Both the position numbers and the translations under genes were made by a program. Source: Bacteroidales bacterium (GTDB lineage: Bacteria; Bacteroidota; Bacteroidia; Bacteroidales; Paludibacteraceae). From it: a DNA stretch of 15,825 nt. The stretch spans positions 1-15,825 of the forward strand of contig CAAGHA010000186.1 of the NCBI GenBank assembly GCA_900769555.1, in the 5' to 3' direction. The notes below the pieces were generated by a model. The model saw nothing but the letters and a program-made list of their open reading frames with translations. It had not been told where the DNA came from and did no database searches. Below, piece after piece: positions 12,597 to 15,825 of this stretch (its first letter is position 1; each line of letters begins with the position of its first letter).

Positions 12597-12811
12597 TATT
12601 TGGCTCAAATAAACATTTTCGCCAGCTGTATTGTGCCAAAATGGCTCAATACCTTTTACTCTCATTATGTTATACGGTGCAAGTCACGGAGAATGGAAGA
12701 TATACGCTAAATAGCGTGTGTCTTACACCGTAACGAGCAGGGAACTTGTACGGCAAGTTCCAACTCAAAATAGGCAGTCCTGCCTATTTCATCTTTAGGG
12801 AGTTCCCTAAA
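12582..12811. other. Candidate origin of transfer (oriT) region
   Basis: The 411-nt gap before mobC is packed with inverted repeats: 12582-12589/12599-12606; 12629-12638/12642-12651 (one mismatch); 12673-12683/12722-12732 (one mismatch) enclosing 12704-12708/12713-12717; 12741-12748/12754-12761; 12768-12776/12781-12789; and 12795-12801/12804-12810. Such clusters directly upstream of MobC and relaxase genes are typical of oriT, where the relaxase nicks one strand. The nick site cannot be read from sequence alone. The lack of a long open frame supports a non-coding role. Confidence 0.65.
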
Positions 12812-12838
12812 ACCCAAATTAAAGAAAGAAGGTATCTA

Positions 12839-13198
12839 ATGAACAAAACACCAAAAGAAAAGCCGTGTCGGTTATATCTTCGAGTATCTCCAAGCGAGAA
12901 AAAGAAGATAACCGATATTGCAAAATGCTGCGGAATTCCCGTAGCCGAATATCTCCGCAAACGGGCATTGGGATATGCTGTGAAAGCAGCCGTTCCTGAT
13001 GCCTTTTATATTTTCAATGAAAGATTAAGCGAACTGCTAAACCGAGATTTATCTCCCGAAGTTGAGGCGGCGGCCTTAAAACTCTTTGACGATATTTATG
13101 CGGAGTTTATCGAAAGCCCGAAGCAAAACAAAAAACAAATTGTAAAGGAGGTGATAAATTGGCAACAACAGGATTCTGGCCGGTCAAATCCCGATTAA
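12839..13198 (+). CDS. mobC: MobC-like relaxosome accessory protein
   Basis: The 119-residue protein has an N-terminal ribbon-helix-helix signature (RLYLRVSPSEKKKITDIAKC then GIPVAEYLRKRALG, residues 11-45) of MobC-type mobilization proteins, which bind oriT and help the relaxase melt and nick it. A helical C-terminal half (about 53-105) probably mediates relaxase contacts. ATG 12839 follows AGAAGG (12827-12832) by 6 nt; the longer open frame back to 12746 runs through oriT hairpins and is not used. Its last 40 nt overlap the relaxase gene, whose ribosome binding site lies inside mobC, so expression is coupled. Confidence 0.82.
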   Translation: MNKTPKEKPCRLYLRVSPSEKKKITDIAKCCGIPVAEYLRKRALGYAVKAAVPDAFYIFNERLSELLNRDLSPEVEAAALKLFDDIYAEFIESPKQNKKQIVKEVINWQQQDSGRSNPD

Positions 13199-14538
13199 AG
13201 GAAGTTATCGACTACGCTAATAACCCCGATAAAACAACCGATAAAAGATATTTGGATGAAGATCTTTATGCGACGCTCCGTTACGCCCAGAACGACAAAA
13301 AGACTGACCAAACGATGTACGTGTCTGCTATTAACTGTCCGAAGCAAAGAGCCTATCAGTGTATGATGACCACAAAACACCGCTACGGAAAGTTCGGTGG
13401 CAACGTCGCTTATCACGGATTCCAAAGCTTTAAGACCGGTGAGGTCACTCCCGATGAAGCTCACCAAATCGGAATTGAAACGGCAAAGCGTATGTGGAAG
13501 GATTACGAAGTTGTTGTTACTACCCATCTCAACACCGACAACATTCATAATCATCTTGTGGTAAATTCCGTTTCATTTAGAACTGGCAGAAAGTTCGAAA
13601 ACCACGTTTCCGACCACTACAAGCTCAGAGAAATATCCGACCTTATTTGTAAAGAGCGTGGGAAAAGCGTACTTCCTCCAAGCAAATTCAAAGGCAGTAG
13701 CAAGAAAGAATATTGGGTAAAGAAAAACGGCGGAATGACCCATCGGGATATGCTACGCAAAGACATTGACTCTATTATTAAAAACTCAATAATGTGGACT
13801 CATTTTAAAGAAAATCTAAAAGGCTTCGGATATGAAATTGTAAGGGACGATGATTATGAACACATTTCTGTTAAGGCGGTGGGATGGAAACGGCCCGTTC
13901 GTCTCGACTCACTCGGTGACAACTACACTATAGATGCTATTGAAAGAAGAATGGAACGCAATCTCGAAACAACAAAACACGCGGCGATTTACCGCATTCG
14001 GAAAAGTCCTCTGCTAAATTTGGAACGAGAACTTGAATTTGAAATTAACCACTCTCACGATACCGCAACCGTCTTGATTGACACAATTTTCTATATTCTG
14101 CTGCAACTTCTAAAACTTACACGGGATATTGAGGCTTGGGGCGAAGGCGGTCAGGCACACTCTCCGCTACTGCGAGAAGCCTTAACCTTTGAACGACAAC
14201 TTAAAAAGGAATATTTATTCCTCAAAGATAACGGGCTTCGCACGATTAGTGACGTAACCACTTTCTGCCGTGAAAAGGAAAGTGAAATTACGGCACTTGA
14301 AGCCGAAAGGTCTAAAATCCGCAATAGTAATCGCAGACCGAAAACACCGCAAGAGCGACAAGAAAAACTGAAAGCCGCAAGGGAGATTACGAAGAAACTT
14401 AATCCCTTACGAGAACAACTCAAAATAGCAGACTCCGCCTTGGAACGTTTTCCAAAGGTCTGGGATTTGCTTAAAACTGAACACGACATTGAAATAAATG
14501 CATTTATAAAAACAAAAGAGAAAGGATTTGAAAGATAA
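13159..14538 (+). CDS. MOBP-type relaxase/mobilization nuclease
   Basis: The 459-residue protein nicks oriT and carries the transferred strand. The N-terminal relaxase domain (pfam03432-like) holds the candidate nicking tyrosine Tyr19 in VIDYANNPDKT and the metal-binding motif THLNTDNIHNHLVVNS with His123, Asp127, His130 and His132. YHGFQSF (85-91) and the KGFGYEI segment also fit relaxases of clostridial elements. Residues about 340-450 are charged and helical, probably coiled coil. The start is TTG 13159, 7 nt after AAAGGAGG (13144-13151); no ATG or GTG nearby suits the domain. It overlaps mobC by 40 nt and shares one base with the next gene (TAATG). No type IV secretion genes are in this window, so transfer may use machinery encoded beyond it or by a helper element. 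Confidence 0.93.
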   Translation: MATTGFWPVKSRLKEVIDYANNPDKTTDKRYLDEDLYATLRYAQNDKKTDQTMYVSAINCPKQRAYQCMMTTKHRYGKFGGNVAYHGFQSFKTGEVTPDEAHQIGIETAKRMWKDYEVVVTTHLNTDNIHNHLVVNSVSFRTGRKFENHVSDHYKLREISDLICKERGKSVLPPSKFKGSSKKEYWVKKNGGMTHRDMLRKDIDSIIKNSIMWTHFKENLKGFGYEIVRDDDYEHISVKAVGWKRPVRLDSLGDNYTIDAIERRMERNLETTKHAAIYRIRKSPLLNLERELEFEINHSHDTATVLIDTIFYILLQLLKLTRDIEAWGEGGQAHSPLLREALTFERQLKKEYLFLKDNGLRTISDVTTFCREKESEITALEAERSKIRNSNRRPKTPQERQEKLKAAREITKKLNPLREQLKIADSALERFPKVWDLLKTEHDIEINAFIKTKEKGFER

Positions 14539-14708
14539 TGAAAAGAACAAAGAAAAACGCAGTTGTTATTCTTCGGGTAAGTGAGTACGAAAAGAAGCGA
14601 ATGGAATTTCGTGCAAAGCAAAACGGACTCACTGTATCCGAATATTTAAGACAGCTGGTAGTAACCAACGATTTGAAAAAAGAAAAGGAGAATGTAAATG
14701 AAGGATAA
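14538..14708 (+). CDS. Small ribbon-helix-helix-like protein, 56 residues
   Basis: A short gene between the relaxase and parB genes. The product reads as a minimal RHH fold: strand AVVILRVSEYEKKRMEFRAK, then GLTVSEYLRQLVV and a charged tail. This pattern closely resembles the start of the MobC-like protein upstream (strand, SEYEKKR versus SPSEKKK, SEYLRQL versus AEYLRKR), suggesting a second, truncated MobC-like or a Arc/CopG-type regulator. ATG 14538 overlaps the relaxase stop by one base, with AAGGA (14522-14526) 11 nt upstream, and the 3' end overlaps parB by 11 nt. Tight overlaps on both sides support it as a real gene of the operon. Confidence 0.7.
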   Translation: MKRTKKNAVVILRVSEYEKKRMEFRAKQNGLTVSEYLRQLVVTNDLKKEKENVNEG

Positions 14709-15537
14709 AATTACTGTTTTGAAAATCGAGAATTTAAAGGAATTTGAAGGTCATCCCTATAAGGTGACCGACAATGAAGAAATGCAAGCGTTGGCGCTAA
14801 GCATTAAAGAAAACGGGATATTAAGTCCCGTTGTGGTGCGACCGATTGAGGACACCGAAGATTATGAAATTATCTCCGGACACAGAAGAATATTCGCAGC
14901 AAAAAAGGCAGGACTTTTAGAAGTTCCTGCCTTGATTTATGCCATCAGTCACGAAGAAGCCATTATTGCTTTGGTGGATAGCAACTTACATCGTGAGCAT
15001 ATTCTACCGAGCGAAAAAGCGTTTGCGTACAAAATGAAAATGGATGCACTATCCCATCAAGGAAAGCGCACAGATTTAACTTTAGACCAAGTTGGTCTAA
15101 AGTTGTCTGCCGAGCAAGTATCTAATGATGACAGCGCTACCCAAGTAAAAAGATATATCCGCTTAACCAACCTCATAAAACCGCTACTGGATATGGTTGA
15201 TGAGGGTAAGATAGCCTTCACGCCTGCAGTTGAGCTTTCCTTCTTAAACGATACCGAACAAGCCGATTTAGTTGAGGTAATTGAGGTTTGCGAGGCTACT
15301 CCGAATTTATCCCAAGCACAAAGGTTAAAGAAGATTAGCCAAGGTGATGGCCTTATCCCTGAGGTTATAGCCGAAATATTAAACGAGCAAAAGGCAAATC
15401 AAAAAGAGCGTATCAAAATCCCCACCGAAAAACTACGAAAATATTTCCCCAAGCGCTATACGGCAGCGGATATGGAAAAAGAAATCTTTGCAATGCTCGA
15501 AAAGCGTTATAAAGAAAAACAGCAGGATGCGAGGTGA
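14698..15537 (+). CDS. ParB/Spo0J-like partition protein
   Basis: The 279-residue protein has the ParB N-terminal nuclease-like/CTP-binding domain: LALSIKENGILSPVVVRPI (32-50), the arginine box SGHRRIFAAKKAG (60-72), and LVDSNLHREHILPSEKAFAY (about 92-111). A KorB-like helical DNA-binding region follows (about 145-185) and a basic C-terminal tail (about 230-279). No ParA is encoded nearby. Orphan ParB proteins are frequent in conjugative elements of Bacillota, where they act in maintenance or regulation rather than classical partition. ATG 14698 follows AAGGAG (14685-14690) by 7 nt. It belongs to the relaxase operon through short overlaps on both sides. Confidence 0.88.
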   Translation: MKDKITVLKIENLKEFEGHPYKVTDNEEMQALALSIKENGILSPVVVRPIEDTEDYEIISGHRRIFAAKKAGLLEVPALIYAISHEEAIIALVDSNLHREHILPSEKAFAYKMKMDALSHQGKRTDLTLDQVGLKLSAEQVSNDDSATQVKRYIRLTNLIKPLLDMVDEGKIAFTPAVELSFLNDTEQADLVEVIEVCEATPNLSQAQRLKKISQGDGLIPEVIAEILNEQKANQKERIKIPTEKLRKYFPKRYTAADMEKEIFAMLEKRYKEKQQDAR

Positions 15538-15542
15538 TGAAG

Positions 15543-15761
15543 ATGGGATTTATTGTAGGTCTCGGCGGTGAACAGGAATACAAGATTGGCAAAGTCAAGT
15601 ATGTAGTATCTTCCTCGTTCCTGCCTACAAAAGAAAAGGTTGGTCTTAAGGATAGACTTGCCCGTATTGTTACAAGCGATTTCACAGATTGGACAGATGC
15701 GCCAATAACAGATAATATTGATACGGAATATATGTGCTCGACTGTCGGAAAGGAGGACTAA
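15543..15761 (+). CDS. Small conserved-looking protein before the recombinase
   Basis: The 72-residue product has no motif I can name. Visible segments are GFIVGLGGEQEYKIGKVKYVV (strand-rich), SSFLPTKEKVGLKDRLARIV (basic, helical) and an acidic tail ending EYMCSTVGKED. I chose ATG 15543 because GAGG (15531-15534) lies 8 nt before it; ATG 15537 and GTG 15534 are too close to that site. Its stop (15759-15761) shares one base with the serine recombinase start, so translation is coupled. Its place suggests a recombination accessory protein or directionality factor, though nothing in the sequence proves this. Confidence 0.6.
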   Translation: MGFIVGLGGEQEYKIGKVKYVVSSSFLPTKEKVGLKDRLARIVTSDFTDWTDAPITDNIDTEYMCSTVGKED

Positions 15762-15825
15762 TGCAGTCGAAAGAAAATTTAGGAATTACGGCTCTTTATT
15801 GCCGTGTATCTCGTGACGATGGCAC
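15761..15825 (+). CDS. Serine recombinase, 5' fragment cut by the window
   Basis: Only the first 21 codons are visible. The stretch ITALYCRVSRDDG is the N-terminal catalytic motif of large serine recombinases of clostridial elements (TnpX/Tn1549-like group), with the nucleophilic serine in CRVSRDD. Such enzymes excise and integrate the element. AGGAGG (15751-15756) precedes ATG 15761 by 4 nt, and the start overlaps the preceding stop by one base. The gene continues to the right beyond the window, so length and domain content cannot be judged. Confidence 0.9.
   Translation, partial: MQSKENLGITALYCRVSRDDG

Noticed and set aside
12515..12733. 72-codon frame across the oriT candidate
   Set aside because: Starts at a TTG without a ribosome binding site and crosses several hairpins; the product has no resemblance to known proteins.
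12582..12811. CRISPR array or iteron array
   Set aside because: The repeats are inverted pairs of differing sequence, not regularly spaced direct repeats.
14151..14621. 156-codon minus-strand frame in the relaxase 3' half
   Set aside because: Serine/leucine-rich shadow of the charged coiled-coil part of the relaxase.

Overview
The window reads as part of an integrative mobile element (an ICE or mobilizable element) from a low-G+C Bacillota, most likely a gut Clostridia. The basis is A/T-rich DNA, strong AAGGAGG ribosome binding sites, short intergenic gaps, and families typical of clostridial elements: TnpV, DUF6809, DUF6076, a MOBP-type relaxase, an orphan ParB and a serine recombinase. I see no tRNA, rRNA, CRISPR or housekeeping gene.

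Layout. (1) 1-248: no convincing gene; it holds one 20-bp perfect inverted repeat. (2) 296-978: DUF6809 and TnpV behind two GTATATAC palindromes, closed by a terminator. (3) 1048-3198: a consensus promoter overlapped by a 13-bp inverted repeat drives four genes: a small RHH/DUF1413-like protein, an EEP (DNase I-like) nuclease, a YbjN/CesT-like chaperone candidate and a zinc-ribbon protein. (4) 3349-5538: a complete type II restriction-modification pair, an EcoRII-like endonuclease divergent from a C5-cytosine methyltransferase with an N-terminal HTH. Between them is a nested palindrome resembling the M.SsoII operator. (5) 5679-9618, minus strand: a membrane protein, a ClpP peptidase with intact triad and a ClpX-like AAA+ unfoldase form a coupled operon; a repeat-containing lipoprotein lies downstream. 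(6) 9826-11244: a free-standing DUF6076-like zinc-finger protein with its own promoter and terminator. (7) 11324-15825: element backbone with a sigma-region-4-like regulator, a hairpin-rich oriT candidate, MobC, relaxase, a 56-residue RHH protein, ParB, a 72-residue protein and the start of a serine recombinase.

How it works together: the right third (11.3-15.8 kb) is transfer, maintenance and integration machinery. The left two thirds are cargo in separately controlled blocks. One block is a proven defence type (R-M). Two others, the EEP-nuclease operon and the membrane protein-ClpP-ClpX operon, look like candidate defence, stress or addiction modules that I do not recognise as described systems. 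The GTATATAC palindromes occur just left of the first cargo gene and twice just right of the last one, so they may be a shared operator for element genes or mark a cargo boundary.

The family calls rest on motif reading by eye. Functions of the EEP operon, lipoprotein, membrane protein and DUF6076 protein are unknown.
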